Assembly: GCF_902506415.1 (NCBI RefSeq)
Contig: NZ_LR733275.1
Location: 1,586,448-1,650,447 of the forward strand
Length of the DNA stretch: 64,000 nt
Origin: Massilia sp. 9I
GTDB lineage: Bacteria; Pseudomonadota; Gammaproteobacteria; Burkholderiales; Burkholderiaceae_D
Direction of reading: 5' to 3'
Part shown: positions 25,882-35,318 of the stretch, piece after piece
How positions within the stretch are numbered: the stretch's first letter is position 1
Layout: every line of letters starts with the position of its first letter
Translations under genes and position numbers: made by a program
The notes under the pieces: model-generated
Databases searched by the model: none
Told to the model about the DNA's origin: nothing
What the model saw: the letters and a program-made list of their open reading frames with translations, nothing else

Positions 25882-26982
25882 TCAAATTCCTGGTTGGGTC
25901 ATGGCGATCTTGTTGACCGTTTGCGTGGTCACCGCGCCGTTGGCTTCGCTGCTGCGGATCTGCACCGGCAGCCAGCCATGCGCGGGCGAGAGCCAGATGT
26001 CGAGCCGCGTCTTGTACGAGCCCTGCTTCGGCGGACGCGCCACGCGCACGGTCTGCAGGCGGCCCAACGGGGTGTCGATCTCCTCCGGTCCCACGACGTT
26101 GAAGGTATAAACGCTGCCCCAGCGGTCTTCGCCGACAAACATGTCGATATCGCCGGACAGCTGCGACTGGTCGCCGCGTGCGATCGCCGCCAGCTGCAGC
26201 GGCACCGTGGCCTTGTCCTGGGCGCCAGGCAGCAGCGCGTAATTGTTTTGCGAAGCCGAGAAAGTCACCTTGTTGCCGGGCCAGTCGAAGTGCGTCGCCG
26301 TCAGCGAACGGCCGCGGCGCTTTTCCGTCATCTTCACCGGCGCCAGGCCAGTGTTGCCGAGGTGCCCCTCGCTGGTGAGCACCAGCAGGTTCACCCGCGC
26401 GAACACGATCTTGATGCCCATCTCGATCCGCATCTGGTAGCCGCCCTGGTCCGGCTTCCAGGACAGCAGGGCCTGGCCAGTCCATTTGGTGCCGTCGGCG
26501 TCGGTTCGCGCCAGGTCGTAAGTCAGGTCGGCCGGCGGCGGCACGTCCACCTTGTAGCGACGGATCGTATGCACGATCGGCGCTTCGCCCGGCGCGGGCG
26601 GGCTTGGCGCTTCGGCGGCGGCCAGCTGCGGCGGGGCCGGTGCGGGCTCGACCGGCGGTTTGGTCGCCGGCGCGGGCGGCCCTGGCTGCGCGGGTTCGCC
26701 CACCGTGTCGTGGGCGATGGCGATGGTCGGCAGCGGCGCGAAATCCGGCAGCGGCGGCTGTACCATCTGCGGCTTGGGCGGCGGCACCGGTTCAGGCGCC
26801 GGGGCGGCGGACGGCAGCGCCGGCAGCAGCGCCATGCTGACGGCCGAGTCGCCATCGCGCGCCGGCAGCGCAATGCCCAGCGTGCCCGAGGTAAGCCAGT
26901 TCAGCGCTAGCCAGTGCAGCAGCACGACCAGCGTGCCCAGCACCAGCGCGCGGCGCCGCTGGGGGAGTAAAGCGGAACTCAT
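25882..26982 (-). CDS. Membrane-anchored DUF3108 protein with Pro-rich linker
   Basis: A 366-residue protein. A single N-terminal membrane helix (about 12-33) and a Pro/Ala-rich linker (about 50-140; repeated PPPKP, PAPAP, PPAPG) lead to a DUF3108 domain at about 150-360. The domain ends RLDIWLSPAHGWLPVQIRSS. The TonB-like layout of helix, stiff Pro linker and periplasmic domain suggests it reaches across the periplasm. About 200 residues align in pattern with the next gene's product, so the pair arose by tandem duplication. It is divergent from phaM. Confidence 0.85.
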   Translation of the reverse strand: MSSALLPQRRRALVLGTLVVLLHWLALNWLTSGTLGIALPARDGDSAVSMALLPALPSAAPAPEPVPPPKPQMVQPPLPDFAPLPTIAIAHDTVGEPAQPGPPAPATKPPVEPAPAPPQLAAAEAPSPPAPGEAPIVHTIRRYKVDVPPPADLTYDLARTDADGTKWTGQALLSWKPDQGGYQMRIEMGIKIVFARVNLLVLTSEGHLGNTGLAPVKMTEKRRGRSLTATHFDWPGNKVTFSASQNNYALLPGAQDKATVPLQLAAIARGDQSQLSGDIDMFVGEDRWGSVYTFNVVGPEEIDTPLGRLQTVRVARPPKQGSYKTRLDIWLSPAHGWLPVQIRSSEANGAVTTQTVNKIAMTQPGI

Positions 26983-27054
26983 GCCGCTAGTGTAGCCTGT
27001 GCGCGCCGGCGGCGCAGGCGGCGCCCTGAAAGGCCGCGTTTGCTGCCCAGGCTT

Positions 27055-27082
27055 TGTAGCGTGTTATTTATCTGCTACGCTA
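27055..27082 (+). promoter_or_regulatory. Candidate phaM promoter with inverted repeat
   Basis: TTGTAG and TACGCT, 16 bases apart, could serve as -35 and -10. They overlap an inverted repeat TAGCGT-N14-ACGCTA (27057-27082), so a repressor could cover the promoter. It ends 25 bases before the phaM ATG. Confidence 0.4.
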
Positions 27083-27107
27083 AGGTGTCCACCACTGGAG
27101 AACATCG

Positions 27108-27803
27108 ATGCTCAAGCCTCCCATGCCGAACGCTGCCGGAATGACCGATACCCTGGAATTCGTCAAGAACCTGTGGGGTGGCATGAACATCCCCGGCGTC
27201 GGCATGCCGGGCATGACCACCTCCAGCCTGTCCACCGACGACCTGGACAAGAAGATCGCCGACCTCAAGGCGGTCGAATCCTGGCTCAACCTGAACCTGG
27301 GCATGCTGCGCGGAACCATCCAGGCGCTCGAAGTCCAGCGCGGCACCCTCGCCACGCTCAAGGCCATGGGCGACAGCATGGCCCAGGCCATGCAGCGCGC
27401 CGGCACCGATCCGGCCATGGCCGCGCCCTTCTCGCAGTTCTTCGCCCAATCGGCCGCCGCGCCCACGCCGCCGCCCCCGCCGGCGCCACCGGCAGAGAGC
27501 GCCAAGGCGGCGCCGGACCAGCCGGCCAACCCGGACCAGGCCGGCGCCAACGGCACGATGCCGGCCGCGGTCGCTTGGTGGAATTTATTGCAAGAGCAGT
27601 TCCGTCAGGCAGTCACCAGCGCCATACCGGCTGGGGGCGCAGCGCCGGACGCCTCAAGCAGCGATGGCGCGGCTGCGTCAGCGCCGGCGGAACCGAAAGC
27701 CGAAGGCGGCTCGCCGCTGGACGTCTCCGGCGGTGCGCCGCAGCCGGAAGTGTCGTCCAAGCGGGTGGGACGCAATCCACGCGTCAATCCGGCCAAGCGC
27801 TGA
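27108..27803 (+). CDS. phaM: PhaM-family polyhydroxyalkanoate granule regulatory protein
   Basis: A 231-residue protein. Its N-terminal 115 residues match the PhaM pattern: TDTLEFVKNLWGG at the start, a Met/Gly/Pro-rich turn (MNIPGVGMPGM), then LDKKIADLKAVESWLNLNLGML and IQALEVQRGTLATLKAMG. The middle is Pro/Ala-rich, and the C-terminus is a basic RVGRNPRVNPAKR tail of the sort that binds DNA. PhaM activates PHA synthase and tethers granules to the nucleoid so they are shared between daughter cells. No phaC is in the window. GGAG lies seven bases before the ATG. The gene is followed at two bases by a GFA-family gene. Confidence 0.88.
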   Translation: MLKPPMPNAAGMTDTLEFVKNLWGGMNIPGVGMPGMTTSSLSTDDLDKKIADLKAVESWLNLNLGMLRGTIQALEVQRGTLATLKAMGDSMAQAMQRAGTDPAMAAPFSQFFAQSAAAPTPPPPPAPPAESAKAAPDQPANPDQAGANGTMPAAVAWWNLLQEQFRQAVTSAIPAGGAAPDASSSDGAAASAPAEPKAEGGSPLDVSGGAPQPEVSSKRVGRNPRVNPAKR

Positions 27804-27805
27804 GC

Positions 27806-28204
27806 GTGAACCAGGTCACCGGCGGCTGCCTGTGCGGCGATGTAAGGCTAGTAGCGACCGGCCGTCCCTACCGGGTCGGCCTGTGTCACTGCCTCGACTG
27901 CCGCAAGCACCACGGCGCCCTGTTCTATGCGGCCGCGATCTTCCCGCAGGATGCGGTAAGCATCAGCGGCGAGACCCGCCACTACGCCAACCGCCATTTC
28001 TGTCCGCGCTGCGGGTCATCGGTGTTCGCACGCAGCGGAGACGAAATCGAAGTGCACCTGGGCGCTCTGGACGCGCCGAACCAGCTGGTGCCGACCTACG
28101 AAAACTGGATCGTCCGGCGCGAATCATGGCTGCCGCCCTTCCCGCTCGCGAAGCACTACGAGCACAACCGTGAACCCGCCGCCCCCGGCGACCGCACAGG
28201 CTGA
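27806..28204 (+). CDS. GFA-family (glutathione-dependent formaldehyde-activating-like) zinc protein
   Basis: A 132-residue protein with the GFA zinc ligands: CLCG near the N-terminus, CHCLDCRKHHG around residue 30, and CPRCGSSVF around residue 70. The family is named for formaldehyde activation with glutathione, but most members, including short ones like this, have no proven activity. It uses a GTG start two bases after the phaM stop, so it is probably co-transcribed with phaM. No link to PHA metabolism is known. Confidence 0.88.
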   Translation: MNQVTGGCLCGDVRLVATGRPYRVGLCHCLDCRKHHGALFYAAAIFPQDAVSISGETRHYANRHFCPRCGSSVFARSGDEIEVHLGALDAPNQLVPTYENWIVRRESWLPPFPLAKHYEHNREPAAPGDRTG

Positions 28205-28213
28205 ACAGGGCGC

Positions 28214-28732
28214 TTACAGTACGAACCGGTCCAGGCCGACAATGGCCGACACGGCCAGCGAGGCCACCAGGTAGCACAGGACTTGATCCTTCCAGTTCAG
28301 TCCAAGGCGCTTGCTCGCTTTTACGACCAGCACGATCAGGCCGCCGGCCACCAGGACCGGCAAGGTCCATTTGCCGAGACCGAAGTACATGCTGACGCGC
28401 GCCTCGTCGTTCGGATGCAGGAAGCTGACCAGGCCTGCGGTCAGACGCGAGAACATCGCGGTATACAGGAAGGCAAACGCGATCGTCGACGCCTTGCGCT
28501 GGACGAGGGCATACGCCACCAGGGCCTGCAGGATCGTCAGGACGGGCCCCGCCGCGTCGCACATCATCCTTTGCCACGGTTCGGCCGGCGAGAGGTAGCG
28601 CACGATATTCAGCCCATATTGCATGTCGAAGCCGAAGGCAGTGCCCATCAGCCAGTGGGCGCCCTCATGCAGAAGATTGGTGATGAAGAAGACAACGACA
28701 AGCCAGAAGAAAAACGAAGGTTTGAGTTTCAT
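28214..28732 (-). CDS. Membrane protein with HExxH motif (possible M50-like metalloprotease)
   Basis: A 172-residue membrane protein with about five hydrophobic helices (8-22, 52-70, 74-92, 105-125, 145-165). The first membrane segment carries HEGAH (22-26), matching the zinc-protease HExxH. A later DAAGPVLT segment recalls the second, Asp-containing motif of M50 intramembrane proteases. This could be a minimal site-2-protease-like enzyme or a catalytically idle relative. The ATG at 28732 was chosen because it puts the first helix at residue 8. Upstream Met codons exist but add a non-hydrophobic stretch. Convergent with the GFA gene. Confidence 0.7.
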   Translation of the reverse strand: MKLKPSFFFWLVVVFFITNLLHEGAHWLMGTAFGFDMQYGLNIVRYLSPAEPWQRMMCDAAGPVLTILQALVAYALVQRKASTIAFAFLYTAMFSRLTAGLVSFLHPNDEARVSMYFGLGKWTLPVLVAGGLIVLVVKASKRLGLNWKDQVLCYLVASLAVSAIVGLDRFVL

Positions 28733-28837
28733 GAACACGCCGGTGAGTACAAGGTTGTGGGAAGCTTGCGTCGACACGCGCATGCACTCTACCGTATGTA
28801 CATGATATTTAACAACATGCAATTATTAGAGATATGA

Positions 28838-29176
28838 ATGGATGAGCTGACAAAGGCGGACATGATCGCCACCGGATGGAAACTGCACGGTCAAATTGAG
28901 GAGCAGCTGCTTCGACATCCCGCGACAAGGGGCAGCGACGCCTGGCCCGACAAGCAGCGCCTGCTGCTGGCAGATATGGCGATCCACCTGCTGCAAACGG
29001 CGCTCAAGCCGGGCGACATCGAACTGGACAAGCTGAGGAACAGCCTGCACGCGATCCTGACGATCTCGGATCAATTCCTGCCCCAGGCCGGCCTGAAGCA
29101 GGCAAGGGCGAAGATCTACTCGGAGATGAGCGTGCCGGGCTCAGGAAAAGATTTGACGGCCATTACAGGGAGATGA
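28838..29176 (+). CDS. Small soluble protein of unknown function
   Basis: A 112-residue protein, mostly helical and without signal peptide or membrane segment (TKADMIATGWKLHGQIEEQLL, LLADMAIHLLQTALKPG). It is divergent from the HExxH membrane protein across 105 AT-rich bases. I recognise no family or motif. The 218 bases after it, up to the CHAT gene stop, show no convincing gene. Confidence 0.5.
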   Translation: MDELTKADMIATGWKLHGQIEEQLLRHPATRGSDAWPDKQRLLLADMAIHLLQTALKPGDIELDKLRNSLHAILTISDQFLPQAGLKQARAKIYSEMSVPGSGKDLTAITGR

Positions 29177-29394
29177 CCCGGTCAAGTCTCGCGCGGTCGA
29201 TCTAGCATGGGAGGAATTACCCGCGGCCAGCCCAATCCTTTTTTCCATAGGCAAGATTACCTTCGAGAAGAGTCAGGCACGCCATCATGAATGGTCATGG
29301 CCGGGAAAGCGGATCTGCTGTTGAAAATGGCGCGCATCATCGGCACGTCTACGAGCGCGTAGTAATGGGGCAAAGGATGGCCCCAGTGCGAGGA

Positions 29395-32277
29395 TCAGTC
29401 AACGCCGACCAGCGTAAACGCCGCCCAGGCCGAAGGCGTCGCGAACGAGGAACCAGTCGCATCAAAGCTTGGGTCCAGCATGAGTTCCCGCATCGATTGC
29501 TGAAGGGCTTTTCCTCTGCTCAGCCCGCCCTGCATCAGCTGGATCGTCCGCCCGGTAATGCGCGGCGCCGCGTCATCTCTCACCCGCCAGTGGGAGACGA
29601 GGACCGCGCGTGCCCCAGCTAATAGAAAGGCACGCGCAAGTCCGGTCAGCCCCTGGGCATTAGTGCTGCCGCCAGCAGCCGAGTTGCAAGCGGACAAAAG
29701 CACCCAGTCGGCGTCCAGACGAAGCAGCGCGGCTTCGGAGCCCGTCAGCAGACCGTCATCCGAAGGCCCCGGCATCGACGGTGGCGCCAGCGCGAGCGCG
29801 GGTTCTGCGAGCGTATTGCCGAGGTTTCCAGTCACTAGACCATGCGTGGCGAACGCCAGGATCGCATAATTATTCAGGCCGCGTGTCGGCGGACGCGCCC
29901 CCAGCCTGGATTCGGAAGCGTCCGGACCCAACAAAATATCGTCTGGACCACCCCCAAGCGTACGGGCCAGTGATTCGATCTCGGTGCGCGTACCAGGCAA
30001 CGGCGCCAGCTTACGCAATTCGCCCAGACGGACATCACCATCTGAAAAATAGCTGCCGGTCTCCTGCGGCGATGCGTTGCTGCCCTGAAAAGAAGGATCG
30101 CCCAAGCCAAAGAACGGACGACGCCCGCTCGCGTGCACATTTGCAGTCAGGCGCAGCGAAGCGAAGCTTGAGATGGTGGGCAAAAGCGCGAGTTCGTGCT
30201 CGAAAGCGACCCAGCGCGTGGACCGAAGTGTCGCGGGATCGACGTCCCCACTTTGTCCGCCGTGCGGTTCGGCAGCGACCAAGGCTGCCAGAGGCAGGGC
30301 GACTGCCTCTCCCTGCGTTACGACTAGCCATCTAGGCATTTTCGTCACGAGCGCAGCGATGGCGGGATCGCCGAACAAATGTTTGTAGAGCCGAAAGGCG
30401 GCCTTGCGATCGAAGCCACGCGCGCCGGCGGCAAGCACTGAGCGGTCGTCCTGGTCAGGCGAGCGCGCACCCTTGGGATCAATGACCAGCCGCAGACTGC
30501 GCACCATGCGCACGAACGTATCGCCGGAAAGCGGAATCTGGACCCACGCGACGCGCTCGCGAGTGACCGCCCACACAAACCCGTGTTCGGCGTTCTGCCC
30601 AGGAGTGATAAAAATAAGGACCTCACCAGTCTTGAGCAATTTCTGGAGCGTTGCCAGAGGAATAGGTTCGGGATTCAGGTAGGCGAAGAACGCTGGGAAG
30701 CGGCTTCGCAATTCGCCGACCAGTTCGCCGAGCTGTTGGTTCGTCTGCTCACGCTGTTCGCGCAAGGACAACAGCGCGGCGGCGCCTGCTGGCAGGTTCG
30801 AAGCGGCCGCCGCGCCCACAGCGGCATCGAGTTGTTCGACGCGATCACGAAGCGTTTCCAGGCGTGCGGCCAACTCACCAAGGCCGTGCTGGGTCGCCAC
30901 CCGCCGCGCTGCCGCGTTCGCAATGGCATCGCCTGCGCTGGACCAGATCAGGCGCTGCGCTGCAAGAAACGATTCGCCAACAACTTCAGGGACGGACGCA
31001 CTCTCCCATGTGCGTCGCCCGCCCGGTAGGGATGCCCAAGCACTGCGCAGCAATAGGCGCTGCGGATCCTGGTAGCGCCGTAATGGTGAGATCAGAGGGT
31101 CCGGTTTCGCCTGGGCAGTTTCGGAAGCGGAACGCGACAACTGCGCGCTGGCTGCCTCGCGCGCAGCCGCAAGCGCGCCCTTGGCATCCCCAAGCCCCAG
31201 ACGCGCGTTCCCGAGGACGGTAAGACTGAGCACGCGGTCCGGATGCAAGGACGGGAGCCTGGCCCGCTGCGTCGCCAGTGCCTGCTTGGCAAACGGCAGT
31301 GCCTCGGCATATCGGCCTTGCGCGATCAAGTTGCTCGCCAAATGCTTATTGCTGAAGGCCGTGTTCAGATGATCAACTTGAAACATGGCGACCCGCAATT
31401 GCCGTGCCCGTCGCAGCAGCATCTCGCCCGCCTTGTATTTGCCCTGCGCCGACAAATTTGCGCCCAGCTCAGTCATCGTCGCTGGCACACCTTGGCTGTA
31501 AGGAGCTGTCTCCAAGCGGATGTCCAGTGCAGCACGCAAGTACCTTTCCGCCTCGACCAAGCGGCCAAGCGCTCCCAAAGTCTGGCCCAGACTGGCTGCC
31601 GCAATACTACGGCTCTCTGCGTCGACAGAGGGCTGATCGACCGCTTGTTTTACCAGCGCTGTCAGAATTTCGGCCGCCGCCTCGTATTGCCTCAGTTCGT
31701 AGAGCGATAGTGCCAGATTCAGCCGCATTTTAAAGCGGGGGCCTGTCAGGCGATCGCCGAGCGGTCCGCTTCCCGTCACCGTCAAGGCGTTTGCCAACGC
31801 GATGGCTTCCTCCAGCAAGAAGCGAGCATCGGCGCCGCGGCCGCTCTTTCTAAGAAAGACGCCAAAATTATTGAGTACGGCGAGGGTCCCCAGGTCCAGC
31901 AGGCCAAGGCGGTTATAACGGGTGCGCAATACGTCACAGAGCAAGGACGTCGCCATTTCCCATCTCCCTTCGGCGATGAGGTTCTGGGCCTGGGACAATT
32001 TGCTATTGCTCAGAGCAAAATCGAAATCCTCGTCACCGTCCAGGACCGATGCACTTGCGGCAGGTGCGCCGCGCCCGCCCGCCTCACTTTGCGATATCGG
32101 CGCAGCAAAGCCCTGCGCGGGGCAGAGCACACGAAACTGGGCGAGCAGTTTCGCATCTGATGGCTTCTCATCATCTTGCGCGCTGGCGCCCCCCGGCACC
32201 ATGGGTAGCAACAGCGCAAGCGGAAAAAGCACCATGCGCAGGACGAAACGCGACCGCAGGCCTTTGCCGCTCATCAT
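29395..32277 (-). CDS. Exported TPR-CHAT protease
   Basis: A 960-residue protein with a signal peptide at about 1-33 (MVLFPLALLLPMVPGGASA). A helical TPR-type region (about 75-400) includes repeats such as LRQYEAAAEILTALVKQA and QGRYAEALPFAKQALATQ. The C-terminal CHAT (caspase HetF-associated with TPR) domain has its catalytic His in AFATHGLV (His812) and Cys in LLSACNSAAGG (Cys864). CHAT domains are separase/caspase-fold cysteine peptidases; TPRs usually present substrates or partners. Unlike Csx29 or gasdermin-associated CHATs it is exported. Its ATG overlaps the caspase gene stop by four bases. It is the last gene of a four-gene protease cassette. Confidence 0.9.
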   Translation of the reverse strand: MMSGKGLRSRFVLRMVLFPLALLLPMVPGGASAQDDEKPSDAKLLAQFRVLCPAQGFAAPISQSEAGGRGAPAASASVLDGDEDFDFALSNSKLSQAQNLIAEGRWEMATSLLCDVLRTRYNRLGLLDLGTLAVLNNFGVFLRKSGRGADARFLLEEAIALANALTVTGSGPLGDRLTGPRFKMRLNLALSLYELRQYEAAAEILTALVKQAVDQPSVDAESRSIAAASLGQTLGALGRLVEAERYLRAALDIRLETAPYSQGVPATMTELGANLSAQGKYKAGEMLLRRARQLRVAMFQVDHLNTAFSNKHLASNLIAQGRYAEALPFAKQALATQRARLPSLHPDRVLSLTVLGNARLGLGDAKGALAAAREAASAQLSRSASETAQAKPDPLISPLRRYQDPQRLLLRSAWASLPGGRRTWESASVPEVVGESFLAAQRLIWSSAGDAIANAAARRVATQHGLGELAARLETLRDRVEQLDAAVGAAAASNLPAGAAALLSLREQREQTNQQLGELVGELRSRFPAFFAYLNPEPIPLATLQKLLKTGEVLIFITPGQNAEHGFVWAVTRERVAWVQIPLSGDTFVRMVRSLRLVIDPKGARSPDQDDRSVLAAGARGFDRKAAFRLYKHLFGDPAIAALVTKMPRWLVVTQGEAVALPLAALVAAEPHGGQSGDVDPATLRSTRWVAFEHELALLPTISSFASLRLTANVHASGRRPFFGLGDPSFQGSNASPQETGSYFSDGDVRLGELRKLAPLPGTRTEIESLARTLGGGPDDILLGPDASESRLGARPPTRGLNNYAILAFATHGLVTGNLGNTLAEPALALAPPSMPGPSDDGLLTGSEAALLRLDADWVLLSACNSAAGGSTNAQGLTGLARAFLLAGARAVLVSHWRVRDDAAPRITGRTIQLMQGGLSRGKALQQSMRELMLDPSFDATGSSFATPSAWAAFTLVGVD

Positions 32278-34571
32278 TTCTTTCCGGGCGCAGCAAGATA
32301 CAGGGGAACGGTGACAGCGCCCACTTGGGTATCGGAGTCTTTGGTGGCGCTGCGCAAGGTGCCACCGCCCGCACCCGCCGCGAGCAAGAGGAAGTCAGGA
32401 GCGCTGGAGTCGAGAGCGTCGGCGCGCAGGGGCGGCGCTGCGTTGGTGGCAAGAGACCGAAAGTCGGGTGCGATAGGCTCTGCCCCGTCAACGACCGTCA
32501 TCAAAAGCACAATGTTACCGCGGCCCGAACGCTTTGCTTGCGCCCCGGTCGGCACTGATTCGGTGTACGTGATGACGCCAATCTGAGCGGGATCGATGAT
32601 CAGTGCGCTATGCGACGACCCTTCATAGTTGTACAGGAAATCGATATGCGACCAGGCATCGATATAGAGTGGCGTTACGCCAATCGCACCACGATTCTGG
32701 TTCTTGACGACGATGGTCACGAGATCGCAGTCGGCAAGTGTCACAGGTTGGTGCTTGGCCGCCTTGCTGTCGAACACGTTCAGACCGTGAGGTTTGGCGG
32801 GCGCCGGCACCCGGGCCGGACAGCGTCCCTGCCTGCGCTTTTGCGCTGCCCTGAGCAAGGTCACCTGCACGGAACGGGCGATCTGGGTGTTTTCGATAAT
32901 ATGCACGGCCTTCAGGAGGTTGCGACCGTGGCCGATCTGGGCGAGCAGTCCGCCCAGACTGGTCGAACTGATGTCCGCCGCGGCCAGGGACGGCGGTTCG
33001 CCCCCATCTGGAAGCACGGTGTCGCCGCTGGGGGGGGCCAGCCACACACGGCCATCCTTCACAATCAGTCGGACATCTGCGCCAGCGGGCGTCACAGCTG
33101 GCATCAGCGCGATCGTCTGATTCTGTGCCGGTGCAGCCAGCAATGCCGCCAGGGCGGACGCAGTACGTTCGTGCAGCTGGTGATCCCGCGCATTTGAGCC
33201 GTTCGACAGAGGATCGAGTGCGACGCTCAATCCAAGCGAGACCCCAAGCGAAGTCACCTGCGCCGCGAACGCATGTGGCAAGCTGTGAAGTTCTTTAACT
33301 ACAATTTCGCTCCCGGACTGCCCGTCACGAAGTATCTCGATCACCGTGCGGTCGGGAGCACTGCTTGTGGCGCGACCGACGGCGACTGTCTTCGGCACAT
33401 CGCCGCGCAGATCGACAAGATTGAAACGGGTGCCCGCATCAATCCCGTCGAGCATGCCTGCTTTCACCATCAGCTGCGGACCAGACGTGGCCAAGGAGTA
33501 GAGTCGGCCTGCTTGGCCCGCGAAGCCGGTTGCAATGCGCAAGTCGCCGTCGAACATTGGAATGGGCGCCGCGCCTTGCCACTCCGAATAGCCCGAGATG
33601 ATGGTCTGGGCGATGCGCTCGAAGCTCGCAGTTTGCCCGGCACGAATAGCCCGGACCAGATACCAGGTAAACACGCCGTGGATGCGCGATTGCGGCTGGC
33701 TGCCGGACAACGGAACCAGCGCCTCGATAGCATCAAGCGACGGCTGTGCGGCATAGAAGCCAACGAAGCTGTTGTCCCCCGGCCCTGACGGCGCCAGCTT
33801 GCGAACCCTTGGGACATGCGCTCTTGCTCCGCGCCTGAATGCGCGCGGAGAAACGCCGAGCCGAGCGATCGGGTCGACACTGCGAACGGCGATGGCTTGG
33901 CGCGACAGACTGCCGGAATTGCATGAGTCAGCGATTAGCCATACCTTGGCGCCTTTCGCACGTATCTTCGCGAGGTAGGCACCGATCTCGTTGTCCGTCA
34001 GCTGGTTTTCGATCCCGTGCAGCGTGTCGCTCCATTCGCCGATGTCAAGCGGAAGAAAGATCTCGTCCACACCGTCGGACTCGGCAGCCTCGCCCGTCAA
34101 GCCCATGGCCGGAACGTAGCTACCGTGCCCCGACAGGTAGATGATCAGCTCGCCTCCCGGCGCGGCAATATTCACCAGCCAGGCCAGCCCTTTGCGAATC
34201 TCAGCGATTGTCGGCAAGCCATCCGCGCTTACCTTATCCGGGTAATACGAAGCGGCCAGATCGTCTGCCAGAACCCGGAAATGGTCGCGTTTCGCCCACT
34301 TGGCCTCGACCAAGGTGTTGACCAGCAGTGTAACGTCGTTCCGAGGTCCCGCAAGTGGTGCGACGGGGTTTGCATAGCCCGACACACCCACGATGAGCGC
34401 ATGGCGCTGCGTCTCTGCGGCGGTGGCTGGCGATGCAAGGCAACCAGCAATTACTGCTATCAGCAAAGCGTTGAGGAAACGATGGCCGCATCGTTGCAGC
34501 GCTGCGTGCAGAGCGATGATATGGCGAGGCCAGGCGGCGAGGTGGCGCCCCTCGGCAAGCGGGCACATCAC
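32274..34571 (-). CDS. Exported caspase-family (C14) protease
   Basis: A 765-residue protein with a hydrophobic export signal at about 32-52 (FLNALLIAVIAGCLASPATA). A caspase-like domain follows (about 55-290): HALIVGVSGYAN, catalytic His149 in IYLSGHGSY and Cys217 in IADSCNSGS. Both dyad residues and their strands are present. The C-terminal 470 residues are beta-rich and unassigned; late segments (VTIVVKNQNRGAIGVTPLYI, NIVLLMTVVDGAEPI) resemble the interaction domains often carried by secreted caspases. Start GTG 34571 or ATG 34568; both overlap the metzincin stop. It overlaps the CHAT gene by four bases. Two different caspase-clan proteases side by side suggest a cascade. Confidence 0.9.
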   Translation of the reverse strand: MMCPLAEGRHLAAWPRHIIALHAALQRCGHRFLNALLIAVIAGCLASPATAAETQRHALIVGVSGYANPVAPLAGPRNDVTLLVNTLVEAKWAKRDHFRVLADDLAASYYPDKVSADGLPTIAEIRKGLAWLVNIAAPGGELIIYLSGHGSYVPAMGLTGEAAESDGVDEIFLPLDIGEWSDTLHGIENQLTDNEIGAYLAKIRAKGAKVWLIADSCNSGSLSRQAIAVRSVDPIARLGVSPRAFRRGARAHVPRVRKLAPSGPGDNSFVGFYAAQPSLDAIEALVPLSGSQPQSRIHGVFTWYLVRAIRAGQTASFERIAQTIISGYSEWQGAAPIPMFDGDLRIATGFAGQAGRLYSLATSGPQLMVKAGMLDGIDAGTRFNLVDLRGDVPKTVAVGRATSSAPDRTVIEILRDGQSGSEIVVKELHSLPHAFAAQVTSLGVSLGLSVALDPLSNGSNARDHQLHERTASALAALLAAPAQNQTIALMPAVTPAGADVRLIVKDGRVWLAPPSGDTVLPDGGEPPSLAAADISSTSLGGLLAQIGHGRNLLKAVHIIENTQIARSVQVTLLRAAQKRRQGRCPARVPAPAKPHGLNVFDSKAAKHQPVTLADCDLVTIVVKNQNRGAIGVTPLYIDAWSHIDFLYNYEGSSHSALIIDPAQIGVITYTESVPTGAQAKRSGRGNIVLLMTVVDGAEPIAPDFRSLATNAAPPLRADALDSSAPDFLLLAAGAGGGTLRSATKDSDTQVGAVTVPLYLAAPGKK

Positions 34572-35317
34572 AGTGGCCGCCCCGGGTAGAGGGCCGCGAC
34601 TGAATGTTTATCGCCATCGGACAAACGTCCGGCGGCCAGCATCCGATTCGTATTGCAATAATTCATGACAGACTCCGGATCCCATGGGGTAAGGATCTCT
34701 TCGCCCGCACTGGTGTCAGGCACTTCCGTGCAACTGTCCGGGCGATCATGACGATTGTGTTCGTGAACAAATCCTAGGGCGTGCCCAAATTCATGCACAG
34801 CGTTGGCACGAATACACTTCTGTCTAGTGGCTTCGTCGCGCGCACACCACTGATTCCATTCCTGGAAAGTGAAGTTGAGCCGCAGCCCATTTTTCACTTG
34901 GTTCACCTCTTTTCCAAGGCCAATTGTAAGCGCGACATAATTTCCCTCGGCGATGTGGATACCGGAAGCTCCAGATACACAGGCTCCCCACCCGACAAAC
35001 CGCACCGCCGAGGATTTGGGCCATGCGCCGTTGACCGCGTCAGCAACCCAAGCACGCGCAGAGGCATGTTCCGGGGCCATCGCCTCCCAACAGACGTTGA
35101 TGACTGGCGAACCCCATTTCGCTGACACCTTCGCCCAGCCCTTGGTACCCAAGACCGGCTGCACACCCGGGACCTCCCCCCGCAGCCGTACGGCCGCCGC
35201 TGCCAGATCAGCCTTGTTCTGATGGACGTCCTGACGGACCTGGGCATACAGCACGCCAGATGCGCCTGCCACGATCAGTGTCAGGGCAACGAGACGGCGC
35301 CCGGGTGGGGACCACAT
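34568..35317 (-). CDS. Exported metzincin zinc metalloprotease
   Basis: A 249-residue protein with an N-terminal hydrophobic helix (8-24). Its zinc motif HEFGHALGFVHEHNR provides His175, Glu176, His179 and His185 in the HExxHxxGxxHE arrangement. The Met-turn SVMNY follows with Met218. These two elements define metzincins (astacin/matrixin group). Several Cys residues (76, 113, 158, 168, 196, 221) suit an oxidising periplasm. No propeptide with cysteine switch is obvious. Its ATG comes one base after the lipoprotein stop, and its stop overlaps the caspase start. Confidence 0.9.
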   Translation of the reverse strand: MWSPPGRRLVALTLIVAGASGVLYAQVRQDVHQNKADLAAAAVRLRGEVPGVQPVLGTKGWAKVSAKWGSPVINVCWEAMAPEHASARAWVADAVNGAWPKSSAVRFVGWGACVSGASGIHIAEGNYVALTIGLGKEVNQVKNGLRLNFTFQEWNQWCARDEATRQKCIRANAVHEFGHALGFVHEHNRHDRPDSCTEVPDTSAGEEILTPWDPESVMNYCNTNRMLAAGRLSDGDKHSVAALYPGRPL

Positions 35318-35318
35318 A

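Noticed and set aside
29297..29362. A 21-codon open frame (starting MAGKADLLLK) in the gap before the CHAT gene
   Set aside because: Too short to support, no good ribosome-binding site; may be a gene remnant but I cannot identify a parent.
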